Assembly (NCBI GenBank): GCA_900551995.1
Contig: URXW01000001.1
Span: forward strand, 1-64,000
From: an uncultured Eubacteriales bacterium
GTDB lineage: Bacteria > Bacillota > Clostridia > Oscillospirales > Oscillospiraceae
Length of the DNA stretch: 64,000 nucleotides
Direction: 5' to 3'
Made by a program: the position numbers and the translations under genes. Positions 8,023-16,324 of the stretch are shown piece by piece; position 1 is the stretch's first letter, and each line of letters begins with the position of its first letter. The notes below the pieces were generated by a model. That model ran no database searches. It was not told the origin of the DNA and saw only the letters and a program-made list of their open reading frames with translations.

Positions 8023-8736
8023 TTATTCTTCCTTCAGCCGGCCGTCCACCGTGACGGTGACCACCTGCCACGGGATGAACTTCCCACTCTGCTGGAGTGC
8101 CTTTTTCGCCGCCAGCTCCAGCCCGCCGCAGCAGGGGACCTCCATGCGGACGACGGTGACGCTCTTGATGTCGTTATTCCGGATGATCTCCGTTAGCTTT
8201 TCGGAATAGTCCACGCTGTCCAGCTTGGGACAGCCCACCAGCGTGATGTGTCCCTTGATGAACCGCTCGTGGAAGGCGGCGTAAGCGTAGGCGGTGCAGT
8301 CGGCGGCTATCAGCAGCCGCGCGCCGTCAAAATATGGGGCGTTCACCGGCACCAACTTGATCTGCACCGGCCACTGGGACAGGCGGCTTGCCTGCTCAGC
8401 GCGGGGTGCTTCCGCGGCGGGCGCGGTCTCGCGCTGAATGTTTCGGGACTGGCTGCCGGGGCAGCCGCAGGGCAGCGTCATGCCCCGCTCCCGCATGTTC
8501 CGCTGCTTGTTCTCCATGACGGCTTTCTCATCGTAGGCGGCGGCCTCCCGCTCCACGAAGGTGATAGCCCCGGTGGGACAGGTGGGCAGGCAGTCGCCCA
8601 GCCCGTCGCAGTAGTCGTCCCGCATCAGCTGCGCCTTGCCGTCCACCATAGCGATGGCGCCCTCATGACACGCCTCGGCGCAGGCACCGCAGCCATTGCA
8701 CTTGTCCCTGTCGATTTCAATGATTCTCCGTACCAT
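8023..8736 (-). CDS. Ferredoxin-like 2[4Fe-4S] protein with a Cys-rich C-terminal domain
   Basis: A 237-residue iron-sulfur protein. Residues 10-60 hold two ferredoxin motifs (CNGCGACAEACHEG and CDGLGDCLPTCPTG; the latter is a variant with CDGLGDC in place of CxxCxxC). A linker with MTLPCGCPGSQ follows, then a C-terminal domain with ADCTAYAYAAF, LVGCPKLD and VPCCGG that is often seen in anaerobes as a standalone Fe-S protein. It is cotranscribed with rubredoxin and divergent from a Crp/Fnr regulator, a pairing typical of redox or nitrosative-stress response. The electron partner cannot be named from sequence. Confidence 0.88.
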   Translation of the reverse strand: MVRRIIEIDRDKCNGCGACAEACHEGAIAMVDGKAQLMRDDYCDGLGDCLPTCPTGAITFVEREAAAYDEKAVMENKQRNMRERGMTLPCGCPGSQSRNIQRETAPAAEAPRAEQASRLSQWPVQIKLVPVNAPYFDGARLLIAADCTAYAYAAFHERFIKGHITLVGCPKLDSVDYSEKLTEIIRNNDIKSVTVVRMEVPCCGGLELAAKKALQQSGKFIPWQVVTVTVDGRLKEE

Positions 8737-8761
8737 ATTTTTGTCCTCCTTGCGGTTCTTC

Positions 8762-8799
8762 TTGACTTTGTGGCTTCATTTTACTATCATAATTTATGA
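8762..8799 (+). promoter_or_regulatory. Promoter and palindrome in the crp/ferredoxin divergent region
   Basis: Plus-strand TTGACT (8762-8767) and TATCAT (8785-8790) are 17 bases apart and serve the Crp-family gene. A palindrome TCATAA-T-TTATGA (8787-8799) overlaps the -10, and a second short palindrome GTTGGC/GCCAAC lies at about 8806-8819. Either could be the autoregulatory site of the Crp-family protein; the choice is a guess. Confidence 0.55.
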
Positions 8800-8834
8800 A
8801 AGTCTGTTGGCACGCCAACGAAAAGGAGAAAAAT

Positions 8835-9521
8835 ATGCGGATCAATTTGGGAAACACCCCGCTATTTCGCGGCATGACGGTGCCGGACATCGAGGAAATG
8901 CTGCGCTGCCTGCGCGCCGCAGAGCGCACCTATAAAAAGGGCGCGGTCATCCTGCCGGAGGGGACTCCTACGGAGCAGCTGGGCGTGGTGCTGACCGGCC
9001 GTGTCATCATCGAGATGGGGGACGTGTGGGGCAACAACAGCGTCCTCAGCAGCGTGGGCGCGGGCGGCATCTTTGCGGAGGCGTATGCCTGCGTGCCGGG
9101 TGAGCCGCTGATGGTCAACGTCACCGCCGCCGAGGACACGGAGGTGCTGCTATTGCACATCGGGCAGGTACTGGAGCCCTGCGCCAAGGTGTGTCCCCGC
9201 CATCTCCGGCTGCTGCGGAACCTGCTGACACTATCCGCCGGGAAGAATTTGCAGCTCTCCCGCCGGGTGCTGCACACCTCGCCCAAGTCCATCCGCAAGC
9301 GGCTGCTGTCCTATTTCTCGGAGTGCATCAAGCGCACCGGCAGCTACGAATTCGACATACCCTACAACCGCCAGCAGCTGGCGGACTACCTGAACGTGGA
9401 GCGCAGCGCGCTGAGCAACGAGCTGTCCCTCATGCAGCGGGACGGGCTGATCCGGTATGAGAAAAACCACTTTGCCGTGACGGAAGAAACGGAAAAGTGC
9501 CGTAACGATCACCGAAGATAA
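8835..9521 (+). CDS. Crp/Fnr-family transcription regulator
   Basis: A 228-residue regulator. The N-terminal cyclic-nucleotide-binding-like beta barrel (about 10-120: PLFRGMTVPDIEEML, GVVLTGRVIIEMGD) is followed by a dimer helix and a C-terminal winged helix (about 150-220: FDIPYNRQQLADYLNVERSA, recognition helix SALSNELSLMQ). It starts at 8835 after AAAAGGAG; an upstream in-frame start lacks a site. It lacks the N-terminal Cys cluster of Fnr, so it does not obviously bind an Fe-S cluster. Divergence from the ferredoxin/rubredoxin pair suggests it controls them in response to redox, nitric oxide or haem-type signals. Confidence 0.93.
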   Translation: MRINLGNTPLFRGMTVPDIEEMLRCLRAAERTYKKGAVILPEGTPTEQLGVVLTGRVIIEMGDVWGNNSVLSSVGAGGIFAEAYACVPGEPLMVNVTAAEDTEVLLLHIGQVLEPCAKVCPRHLRLLRNLLTLSAGKNLQLSRRVLHTSPKSIRKRLLSYFSECIKRTGSYEFDIPYNRQQLADYLNVERSALSNELSLMQRDGLIRYEKNHFAVTEETEKCRNDHRR

Positions 9522-9664
9522 TACCCAAAGCAAAGGCGGGCTCACCGTCGATCTCGGTCGTTTTTGCGCCGAAAATTTAACAAAATCTGCATAGCCAAAA
9601 CGCGAAAACCGTGCTATACTGTACGCGCAATTGGGAATGCAGTCGATTTTAAGAGGTGAGTCCC

Positions 9665-11005
9665 GTGACAGAAACCGGTTTCCATTTGAAACGCCGTCTG
9701 ACGTCTTTCCAAATCATGATCCTCGGCTTTGCCGGCGTGATCCTGCTGGGTGCGCTAATACTGATGCTGCCCATCGCCACCGCAAGCCGCACACGGACGC
9801 CGTTTCACGAGGCGTTGTTTACCTCCACCTCCGCCGTCTGCGTAACGGGACTGGTGGTGCAGGACACCGGCAGCTACTGGTCCGCGTTCGGACAGACCGT
9901 CATCCTGCTGCTGATCCAGATCGGCGGCTTAGGCGTCATCACGGCGGCTGTAACGTTTTTGATGCTCTCCGGCAAGAATATCTCGCTGAAGGAGCGTAGT
10001 GCCATGCAGGACGCTATCTCCGCTCCGGCGGTGGGCGGTATCGTGCGCCTGACACGGTTTGTCCTGAAGGGAACATTCCTTGTGGAGCTGGTCGGTGCGC
10101 TGGTGCTGCTGCCGGTATTCTGCCGGGACTACGGACTGCGGGGCGTGTGGATGGCGGTGTTTCACTCCGTTTCCGCCTTCTGCAACGCGGGCTTTGACAT
10201 CCTGGGGCGGGCAAATGCGCTCTACCCTTCCCTAACGGCATACATATCCGACCCGCTGGTCAACATCATTATCATGCTGCTGATCGTCGTGGGAGGTATC
10301 GGCTTTCTGACTTGGGACGATGTCTGCACCCATCGGCTGCACCTGCGGCGGTACCGGATGCAGAGCAAGGTCATTCTGAGCGCAACCACCATCCTGATCG
10401 CGCTTCCGGCATTACTCTTCTTCCTGACAGACTTTGCAGAGCTTCCCGCGGGACAGCGCGTTCTGGCGTCGCTCTTTCAGGCGGTCACGCCGCGAACGGC
10501 GGGCTACAACACCGCAGACCTGATGAAAATGAGCGACACCTCACAGGCGGTCACGATTTTGCTGATGCTGACCGGCGGCGCGCCCGGCTCCACGGCGGGC
10601 GGCATGAAGGTGACGACGCTGGCTGTGCTGGCCGCCAACGCGGTCGCGGCTTTCCGCAGGCGGGAGGATCCGCAGCTTTTCAAGCGCAGACTGGAGACCT
10701 CCGCTGTGCGGAACGCCGCCGCCATCCTGCTGCTGTATCTGGGACTGACCTTCGCGGGCGCGGCGGTCATCAGTGCGGCGGAGGGACTGCCTCTCGGTGC
10801 CTGCCTCTATGAAACGGCATCCGCTGCCGGAACGGTAGGGCTGACACTGGGGCTGACGCCGCAGCTGGGTACGCTGTCGCAGGGCATTCTCATTCTGCTG
10901 ATGTTCTTCGGGCGTGTCGGGGGACTGACCCTGATCTACGCCGCATTCTCCGGGCATGATCTGACCTATGCCCGGTACCCGAAGGAAATGATCACCGTAG
11001 GCTGA
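9665..11005 (+). CDS. trkH: Potassium uptake protein TrkH/KtrB
   Basis: Membrane subunit of a TrkH/KtrB-type potassium transporter, about 446 residues with the expected four membrane-pore-membrane repeats. The selectivity-loop patterns are visible: STSAVCVTGL, HSVSAFCNAGF, TAGYNTADL and TASAAGTVGLTLGL, each with a central glycine. The GTG at 9665 was preferred over the GTG at 9656 because the latter overlaps the AGAGGTGAG ribosome site. It is followed 12 bases later by its cytoplasmic gating partner. A -10 like GCTATACT lies near 9612. Confidence 0.94.
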   Translation: MTETGFHLKRRLTSFQIMILGFAGVILLGALILMLPIATASRTRTPFHEALFTSTSAVCVTGLVVQDTGSYWSAFGQTVILLLIQIGGLGVITAAVTFLMLSGKNISLKERSAMQDAISAPAVGGIVRLTRFVLKGTFLVELVGALVLLPVFCRDYGLRGVWMAVFHSVSAFCNAGFDILGRANALYPSLTAYISDPLVNIIIMLLIVVGGIGFLTWDDVCTHRLHLRRYRMQSKVILSATTILIALPALLFFLTDFAELPAGQRVLASLFQAVTPRTAGYNTADLMKMSDTSQAVTILLMLTGGAPGSTAGGMKVTTLAVLAANAVAAFRRREDPQLFKRRLETSAVRNAAAILLLYLGLTFAGAAVISAAEGLPLGACLYETASAAGTVGLTLGLTPQLGTLSQGILILLMFFGRVGGLTLIYAAFSGHDLTYARYPKEMITVG

Positions 11006-11017
11006 AAGGAGCGCACG

Positions 11018-11665
11018 ATGAAAAACGTATTATTGATCGGACTTGGCCGCTTCGGGCGGCACCTTGCCATGCAGCTGAGCGAGCTGGGGCATCAGGTGAT
11101 GGCGGTGGATCGGGACGAGGAGCGCGTCAACGAGTGTATGCCCTTTGTCACCAACGCGCAGATCGGCGACAGCACCCGTGTAGATTTTCTGCGCTCGCTG
11201 GGCGTTGGAAACTATGACATCTGCTACGTCACCATCAGCGGAGACTTCCAGAACTCGCTGGAAACGACGTCGCTTCTCAAGGAGCTGGGGGCGAAATATG
11301 TGGTGTCCCGCGCCGAGCGGGATGTGCAGGCAAAATTTCTGCTGCGTAACGGCGCGGACGCGGTGACATACCCGGAAAAGCAGCTGGCGAAGTGGGCGGC
11401 TATCCGGTACACCGCCAACCACATCTTCAGCTACATTGAGCTGGACGGGAAGCACGCCATTATCGAGGTCGCCGTCCCGGACGACTGGCAGGGTCACAGC
11501 ATCGGTGAGCTGGACATCCGCCGAAAGTACGGCGTCAACATCCTCGGCGTGAAGCGGAACAACAAAACCGATGTGAATATTTCGCCGGAAACCGTGCTGG
11601 ACGGCAGCCTGACGCTGCTGGTGCTGGGCGAGTATACGGTGCTGAAAAAGTGCTTCCGCCTATAA
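11018..11665 (+). CDS. trkA: Potassium uptake regulatory subunit TrkA/KtrA
   Basis: A 215-residue RCK protein. The Rossmann-fold NAD(H)/ATP-binding half begins LIGLGRFGRHLAMQL (GxGxxG pattern) and ends its second strand with VDRDEERV; a TrkA-C domain occupies about residues 135-215. It binds the cytoplasmic face of TrkH and gates it. A strong AAAGGAG site precedes the ATG. The gene ends just before a good terminator. KtrA and TrkA names overlap for this single-RCK form. Confidence 0.95.
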   Translation: MKNVLLIGLGRFGRHLAMQLSELGHQVMAVDRDEERVNECMPFVTNAQIGDSTRVDFLRSLGVGNYDICYVTISGDFQNSLETTSLLKELGAKYVVSRAERDVQAKFLLRNGADAVTYPEKQLAKWAAIRYTANHIFSYIELDGKHAIIEVAVPDDWQGHSIGELDIRRKYGVNILGVKRNNKTDVNISPETVLDGSLTLLVLGEYTVLKKCFRL

Positions 11666-11674
11666 GATACAAAA

Positions 11675-11705
11675 AACCCGCTTTTCGATGCTCGAAAGGC
11701 GGGTT
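11675..11705 (+). terminator. Terminator of trkHA
   Basis: Stem with AACCCGC (11675-11681) paired to GCGGGTT (11699-11705) and an extended inner stem. It lies 10 bases after the trkA stop. The A-run before and T-rich run after make it potentially bidirectional. Confidence 0.85.
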
Positions 11706-12182
11706 ATTTATGCAGCAGCTTGATAGAGCAGGTGCCCTTGAGGCGGGGCACCTGCTCTTCACCGTGTACAGGGTGACCGGGGATAATCCATTTCTGCACG
11801 GTGGAACGGGATAATTGCGGCAAAAACACATACCATTTTCTGTTCCCCCGCCCAGCACTCTGCCGCCCTTTTTATCCCCCATAGTCCCCTTGCAGTCCCC
11901 TCCGCAGGCTGACGCAAAACTTTTCCAGCTGAAAAGCAAAGAAAAACCACCAGCTTCTCACGAAACCAGTGGTTTTTATGGAGTGTAAGACCAATTGAGA
12001 TATTTGCGAAAACCCTTTATTTTCAAGGCTTTGCGGGTCTTCGCCCATTATTTTTTTGCCGTTTTCGCTGCGATGGCTGCGAATTTTCCGCCCGAGGGCC
12101 ATTTTAGTGTTCGACCAAAAAAGATATCGTCTTTTGCCGGACGAAAGATCGACTGAGGGAAGCTCCTGCTTCATCGGACACA
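11706..12182. other. Gene-free junction region with two inverted repeats
   Basis: No convincing gene lies here. Perfect inverted repeats occur at 11726-11737/11746-11757 (12 bp) and 11942-11950/11969-11977 (AAAAACCAC/GTGGTTTTT, terminator-like on both strands). Gene character changes across this gap, from compact core metabolism to mobile-element families, so a mobile-element boundary may lie in it. I could not find a flanking direct repeat by eye. Confidence 0.5.
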
Positions 12183-12542
12183 TCATCCAAGGAGTTCGTC
12201 CAGCAGGTAGTTGTATTCCGGCAGCTGATCCGTGTACTCTCTCATCCATTCCCGCATGGCTCGTTTTTCCAGATTGGTGGCTTCCGTGTAATCCTCGCTG
12301 TGCCCTTCCCGCTCCATAAAGTCGTATGCGAGATTCTGATAGATCTCTTTCACCAATGTTTCGGGATCTTCCAGTCGTGTTACATCGGAGTCATCAATGG
12401 AATCTGCCGCAGGCAGGCCAAGCAGAACATACCCGAACTTCTTCGAATAGACCACATCGAGCAGTTCAGAGCCTTCAATGTAGTTCTGGAATACCCCGAG
12501 GACCCTCTCAAGCTCTGTTTTCTTTTCCTCGAATGAACTCAT
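12183..12542 (-). CDS. Hypothetical acidic protein, last gene of the mobile operon
   Basis: A 119-residue soluble, acidic, mostly helical protein of unknown function (start MSSFEEKKTELERVLGVFQN). The start at 12542 has AAGGAGA upstream; a longer in-frame version has none. No motif is recognised. It follows the resolvase-like gene by 117 bases and is probably part of the same leftward mobile-element operon. Members of this kind are found as accessory genes in gut conjugative elements; function unknown. Confidence 0.75.
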   Translation of the reverse strand: MSSFEEKKTELERVLGVFQNYIEGSELLDVVYSKKFGYVLLGLPAADSIDDSDVTRLEDPETLVKEIYQNLAYDFMEREGHSEDYTEATNLEKRAMREWMREYTDQLPEYNYLLDELLG

Positions 12543-12659
12543 GGCAACATCTCCTTTCTGTCGGAATGACCGACTTTTCTGGTCTGGCGTATGTGGTATC
12601 TTTATTATACCGCATTCACTCTGGCCATAGTAGAGAGGCGAGGCGGGAACTTTCCCCAA

Positions 12660-13049
12660 TCACATGGTCTGCTCCATCGTTGCCACCCGGCAATAGCCAT
12701 GAGAATAGGCAGGAGCCAGATCGATCTCACCATCCGGGCAATAGACCCGAACCCCTGCTGCGGTCAGCCTTTCTCCAATCGCCGCCAGACCGTCGGAGTC
12801 ACGAGCCAGGCGACCGCTGTTCATGACCAGCACCCGGTCATAGGCCCCATGTCGTGCATCACGGATCAGCGTTCGAATGCTCTGGCGGTTTGCGTCCAAG
12901 CCGCTCTCATATTGGAGCATTTCGGTGGAAACCGAAAAGCCAAGCTGGCCGGCGAGGCTTCGGAGTGCGGTAAGCTGCTGGTTCATGGCGAGACGGTTGC
13001 TTTCCGTGGACGCTCCATCCACCCGGCAGTAAAGGCAGCACTTAGGCAT
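12660..13049 (-). CDS. Standalone resolvase-like domain lacking the catalytic serine
   Basis: A 129-residue protein resembling the N-terminal catalytic domain of serine recombinases (CLYCRVDGAST, later RVLVMNSGRLARDSDGLAAIG). In active enzymes the pattern is YxRVS with a nucleophilic serine; here Asp11 occupies that position. No DNA-binding domain follows. It has a good AAGGAGG site and a full-length domain, so it looks like a maintained protein rather than a decayed fragment. It may bind other recombinases or act as a regulator. The final residues are short, so an altered C-terminus is possible. Confidence 0.8.
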   Translation of the reverse strand: MPKCCLYCRVDGASTESNRLAMNQQLTALRSLAGQLGFSVSTEMLQYESGLDANRQSIRTLIRDARHGAYDRVLVMNSGRLARDSDGLAAIGERLTAAGVRVYCPDGEIDLAPAYSHGYCRVATMEQTM

Positions 13050-13091
13050 CTGATTTGACCTCCTTGAACGAATTTCGGAAGAAGCTACCGC

Positions 13092-13403
13092 TCAGCCCTG
13101 ACATTCATCCCGGATGAAATCATACAGGGCTTCCGGTTCCTTCAGGCACCACTTAGTTTTTTCATCATCGGTCCAGACTTCATAGTCCGGGGCGGCATCG
13201 TAAAGCCACCAGCTGATATAGTCGTACTGGTCGTTGATCGCTTCCTTCAGCACATCCAGCAAGGCGGCAAGAAGCAGCGCTCCGCCCTCAAAGACGAAAT
13301 GTCCATCTCCCATCAGGGCGAGTGCCTTACTGAACTGTTCGTCTCGATCCTTTTGCGCTTGGATCTTTCGCAGGGCTTCGCAGAAGGTTTCCCTGGATAG
13401 CAT
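13092..13403 (-). CDS. Hypothetical protein (103 aa) of the mobile operon
   Basis: A soluble protein starting MLSRETFCEALRKIQAQ with a Trp/Tyr/Asp-rich C-terminal half (ISWWLYDAAPDYEVW). The start at 13403 shares bases with the stop of the upstream gene (ATGA) and has GGGAGGGGG in front, so translation is coupled. No known motif. The pattern resembles small immunity-like or accessory proteins often carried on gut mobile elements, but nothing specific supports a function. Confidence 0.75.
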   Translation of the reverse strand: MLSRETFCEALRKIQAQKDRDEQFSKALALMGDGHFVFEGGALLLAALLDVLKEAINDQYDYISWWLYDAAPDYEVWTDDEKTKWCLKEPEALYDFIRDECQG

Positions 13404-13627
13404 CAAAGTCCCCCTCCCGGTTTTCCCCTCTCCGCTTCCTGTTCGGCTTTCCATTTCAGAAGCAAGGAGATGGCCAGTTCCTGGGTCGCGGGATCGGCGC
13501 AGAACTCAAAGAACTTCACAATCAGCATTTCTGGCGTCAGCCCCATAGGAGCGATTATCTTTTCCAGTTGTTCCAGAAGCTCTGCGTCCACCTGGATCTC
13601 CACGAGCTCATATCGCTTTTCATCCAT
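13403..13627 (-). CDS. Small ribbon-helix-helix-like protein
   Basis: A 74-residue protein beginning MDEKRYELVEIQVDAELLEQ, followed by LEKIIAPMGLTPEMLIVKFF. This beta-strand then two-helix outline is what ribbon-helix-helix DNA-binding proteins (RelB/ParD-like antitoxins) show. It overlaps the upstream gene by eight bases and the downstream gene by one. It might form a toxin-antitoxin-like pair with the following 103-residue protein; that is speculative. Confidence 0.7.
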   Translation of the reverse strand: MDEKRYELVEIQVDAELLEQLEKIIAPMGLTPEMLIVKFFEFCADPATQELAISLLLKWKAEQEAERGKPGGGL

Positions 13628-14504
13628 GGTGCGTTTCCTCGTCTTCCGGAGATTCCTTCAGCAGCTCGTCCAGTCGCTGTCGGAACAGCTCCTGGAGCTC
13701 CTTCCAGACCTGCGGTTGTTTGAGGGGCGCCATCGGCTGGTTCAGTTCCCGCTCCAGATCGGCGACGGCCACCGACAGCGTCTTGTCATCGAACAGCTGG
13801 TAGTGGCGGCGGGCGTACTGGATGACCGCCGCACTCTCCTCATCCTCGGTACGCATGGCATAACGGAGGGCGCTGTTGATGACGCAGGAAAAATCATCCA
13901 CATAGTCAAGATTGAACCAGGAGGCAGGGCAGAGAACCAGGTCGTCTTTGCCTTCGTCGGTGATCACCAGCCCGATATCCTCACGGCTTATCCGTTCCAG
14001 CACGGCATCCAGGTCATCTGCCAGTGCCTGGCGTGAGATGCGTTCCATGTTTTCCAGAGGTTGCAGAATCGGCATCCTTTCTTTCCTCCTATCGTCTTCT
14101 TTGATTTTGCCAGATGTGAGCACTCGGCTTAAGCCGTGCCACACTTGCGGATATGGCTCCTGCTCTCCATATCGGCTCAAATGTTCGCTGATCTTTGCTG
14201 CGGCGGCGGAACGGGCAGCCGCATCCAGACGGCTCAGGTTCCGGCAGGTGAATTCTGCAGCTATGCCGGGCATATAGGTGTGCCGCCCCAGACTGTAATG
14301 GATCGCCGCCAGAACGATATGCCGAAGCCCTCCATCTAAAATGGGAGCGAGGATTCTCACGGAGAACAGCACCACGGCGCTTCCTTTTTGGGACTGGAGA
14401 GAGAGGCCGCTCCGCTCGGCTCGCTCCATCATGTGCGTCCAGTCCTGCCGTGCGATGGAACTGGCCACAGGAGCCGCCTCATAAAAGCCCTTTTGAGGTC
14501 TCAC
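13620..14504 (-). CDS. Hypothetical two-part protein
   Basis: A 294-residue protein that starts at a GTG overlapping the stop of the metallophosphoesterase gene (GTGA), with GAGGTG upstream. Residues 1-140 are helical and Arg-rich; a second part starts near residue 144 (MPILQPLENMERISRQAL) and looks like a Phd/YefM-type antitoxin N-terminus followed by a helical domain. An internal ATG near 14075 has its own AGGAGG site, so the second part may also be made alone, or two genes may have fused. I do not recognise the whole protein. Confidence 0.7.
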   Translation of the reverse strand: MRPQKGFYEAAPVASSIARQDWTHMMERAERSGLSLQSQKGSAVVLFSVRILAPILDGGLRHIVLAAIHYSLGRHTYMPGIAAEFTCRNLSRLDAAARSAAAAKISEHLSRYGEQEPYPQVWHGLSRVLTSGKIKEDDRRKERMPILQPLENMERISRQALADDLDAVLERISREDIGLVITDEGKDDLVLCPASWFNLDYVDDFSCVINSALRYAMRTEDEESAAVIQYARRHYQLFDDKTLSVAVADLERELNQPMAPLKQPQVWKELQELFRQRLDELLKESPEDEETHHG

Positions 14505-15064
14505 GGCTGCACCTCAAGCTCGGGTTTCGCCTGACCTTTATACAGAAGATTGTTGGCCTCCATCTCCTCAAAGGTGACTGGCTCGAAGTGATTGACATCC
14601 ACTCCGGCATTCAGCATCCTCTCGTTTGCCTGGATGAGCGGCCAGTAATCCGCATCGGTATTGCCGTGGATGTGGCCAAAGACCATGTAGCAGCGCATGA
14701 TGTGTGGCCAGGACATCATGGGGTAGTGGCAGAGGGTGTACTGCCGCTTCCCGTCTGCGACATACAGCAGGTTATTGACGCTTTCAAAGAACTGTTCCGT
14801 CTGACAACTCCTGATCCATCCCCTGTCATGATTGCCAAGGATGAGATGTTTCTTTCCCCGCAGCCGCCGCAGGTATTCCTCCGGCGGCTTTTGGTTGCGG
14901 TAGATAAGGTCGCCGAGGATATAGACGGTATCCTTTCCTGTGACCTTGCGGTTCCAGTTTTCGATGAGGGTTTCGTCCATCTCCTCGATGCTGGAAAAGG
15001 GGCGGTTGCAAAGGCGGATGCAGTTTTCGTGACCGAGATGCAGGTCGGAGGTAAAGAAAATCAT
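14501..15064 (-). CDS. Metallophosphoesterase (compact form)
   Basis: A 187-residue calcineurin-like phosphoesterase. All metal-binding blocks are visible: SDLHLGH at residues 6-12, LGDLI, LGNHDRG, CHYPM and GHIHG. It should hydrolyse a phosphomonoester or phosphodiester using two metal ions; substrate unknown. Its start overlaps the stop of the upstream 414-residue gene and its stop overlaps the downstream GTG start, so it is in a strictly coupled operon. Similar small phosphoesterases recur in gut conjugative elements. Confidence 0.92.
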   Translation of the reverse strand: MIFFTSDLHLGHENCIRLCNRPFSSIEEMDETLIENWNRKVTGKDTVYILGDLIYRNQKPPEEYLRRLRGKKHLILGNHDRGWIRSCQTEQFFESVNNLLYVADGKRQYTLCHYPMMSWPHIMRCYMVFGHIHGNTDADYWPLIQANERMLNAGVDVNHFEPVTFEEMEANNLLYKGQAKPELEVQP

Positions 15065-16305
15065 GGGCTTTCATCTTCCTTCTTCAGCCGGGGAGCCGGG
15101 ACCAGCTGCCATCGGCAGTATTTTGCAAGCTCTTCCCAGTGCTCCCGAGGCAGATTCATGAAGTCGACGATGCTTTCTCCCGGAAACCGGTCGTGACAGT
15201 AGGCGGGAAAGACTCCCTCCGGCACGATGCCGATGGACTCTGCTCCGGTCAGGCGGGCCTTCAGTTCCTCTGCGTTTCGGATACATACGGGAACGCCTGC
15301 CCGATGAAGCGCCAGGAAGAAGTGGATCGTCTCAATCGTCCGGGTCTCTGCAAGACCGGCCACTACCAGATAGTAGCCATGCTCATCCTGCTGTACGAAG
15401 CAGTCGATGTGGGTACTGTTGCCACCCCGGCATACCTCCCAAGGGTGGCCGGTGCGGGGGCGCTCCTTCAGCCACCGGGCAAAGGCTTCGGGGGAATCTC
15501 CGTCCAGCTCGGACAGGCCCTCGTCCCGCCCATCGGCGTGGAGGGCGTACTGCTCTTTTTCCGATTTCTCCGTTCCGGTGTATCCCATAGCCCGATAGCC
15601 AAGGGCACAGAAGTGATAGAATTCGTTTGCAGTCACGGATGGGAGCCGCTTGTTTTTTCCCAAAGGATACCCCTCCGCCGAGGTGAGAAACTCCTCCACC
15701 TCCTGCTGGGAGATGTTCTGGAAGAACTCCTCCTTCCACTGAGGGAATACCCTCCACAGATCCCGGCGCAGGACAGTTCCGGTTCGATGCCAGATGGGCA
15801 GCTCCCGCTCCACCAGTTCCTGATAAGAGCCGGTCTCCACCATCTGAACGGCGTCTCGTACCGCACCCTCCAGCCAGGCGGTGAATGGGGCGATGTCATA
15901 GGGAAAGGCGCGCTCTTTGCGGCTGTCCACCTCCAGCACATGGCGATGGCCCAGGAATACCGCCCGGTATCCGATCTCCTGATCCTCGCCAGCGGCAAAG
16001 TGGAACCACTCTACCTTCTCTGGGAACTCGGAACGCCACCAGGTTTCAAACTCCTCAAAGCTCTCCACCTGCCCTTCCTCCCGTAACTCCTCAAAGCTGC
16101 CAAAGTCCTCGATGTCACCCCGCTCTGCACGAAGCCAAAGCTCCCAGCTATTGTTCTCTGGGGCAGGCTCCAGCCGGTGGAGAAGGCGGAAGATGCGGTC
16201 GATGGCCTCGTAGGATACCTCGTCATAGGTGAACGAACAGTTGATGTTTCGGTACTCCACCCGACCCAGCCAGTTGATATAGTGCTTGATCTCCGGCGCT
16301 TTCAT
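15061..16305 (-). CDS. Hypothetical protein (414 aa) of the mobile operon
   Basis: A large soluble acidic protein starting MKAPEIKHYINWLGRVEYRN; the start was placed by the strong GAGGAGG at proper spacing. The middle is rich in Trp, Glu and Arg (SFEEFETWWRSEFPEKVEWF), and the C-terminal part contains a segment GYYLVVAGLAETRTIETIHF. I recognise no domain. It is made between two metallophosphoesterases from overlapping genes and so may be their partner or substrate-recognition factor; that is inference from order only. Confidence 0.72.
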   Translation of the reverse strand: MKAPEIKHYINWLGRVEYRNINCSFTYDEVSYEAIDRIFRLLHRLEPAPENNSWELWLRAERGDIEDFGSFEELREEGQVESFEEFETWWRSEFPEKVEWFHFAAGEDQEIGYRAVFLGHRHVLEVDSRKERAFPYDIAPFTAWLEGAVRDAVQMVETGSYQELVERELPIWHRTGTVLRRDLWRVFPQWKEEFFQNISQQEVEEFLTSAEGYPLGKNKRLPSVTANEFYHFCALGYRAMGYTGTEKSEKEQYALHADGRDEGLSELDGDSPEAFARWLKERPRTGHPWEVCRGGNSTHIDCFVQQDEHGYYLVVAGLAETRTIETIHFFLALHRAGVPVCIRNAEELKARLTGAESIGIVPEGVFPAYCHDRFPGESIVDFMNLPREHWEELAKYCRWQLVPAPRLKKEDESP

Positions 16306-16324
16306 GGTGTTCACCTCCTCCGTA

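Noticed and set aside
11872..12249. Leftward frame of 125 codons
   Set aside because: Overlaps a gene with a good ribosome site, crosses terminator-like repeats and shows no domain.
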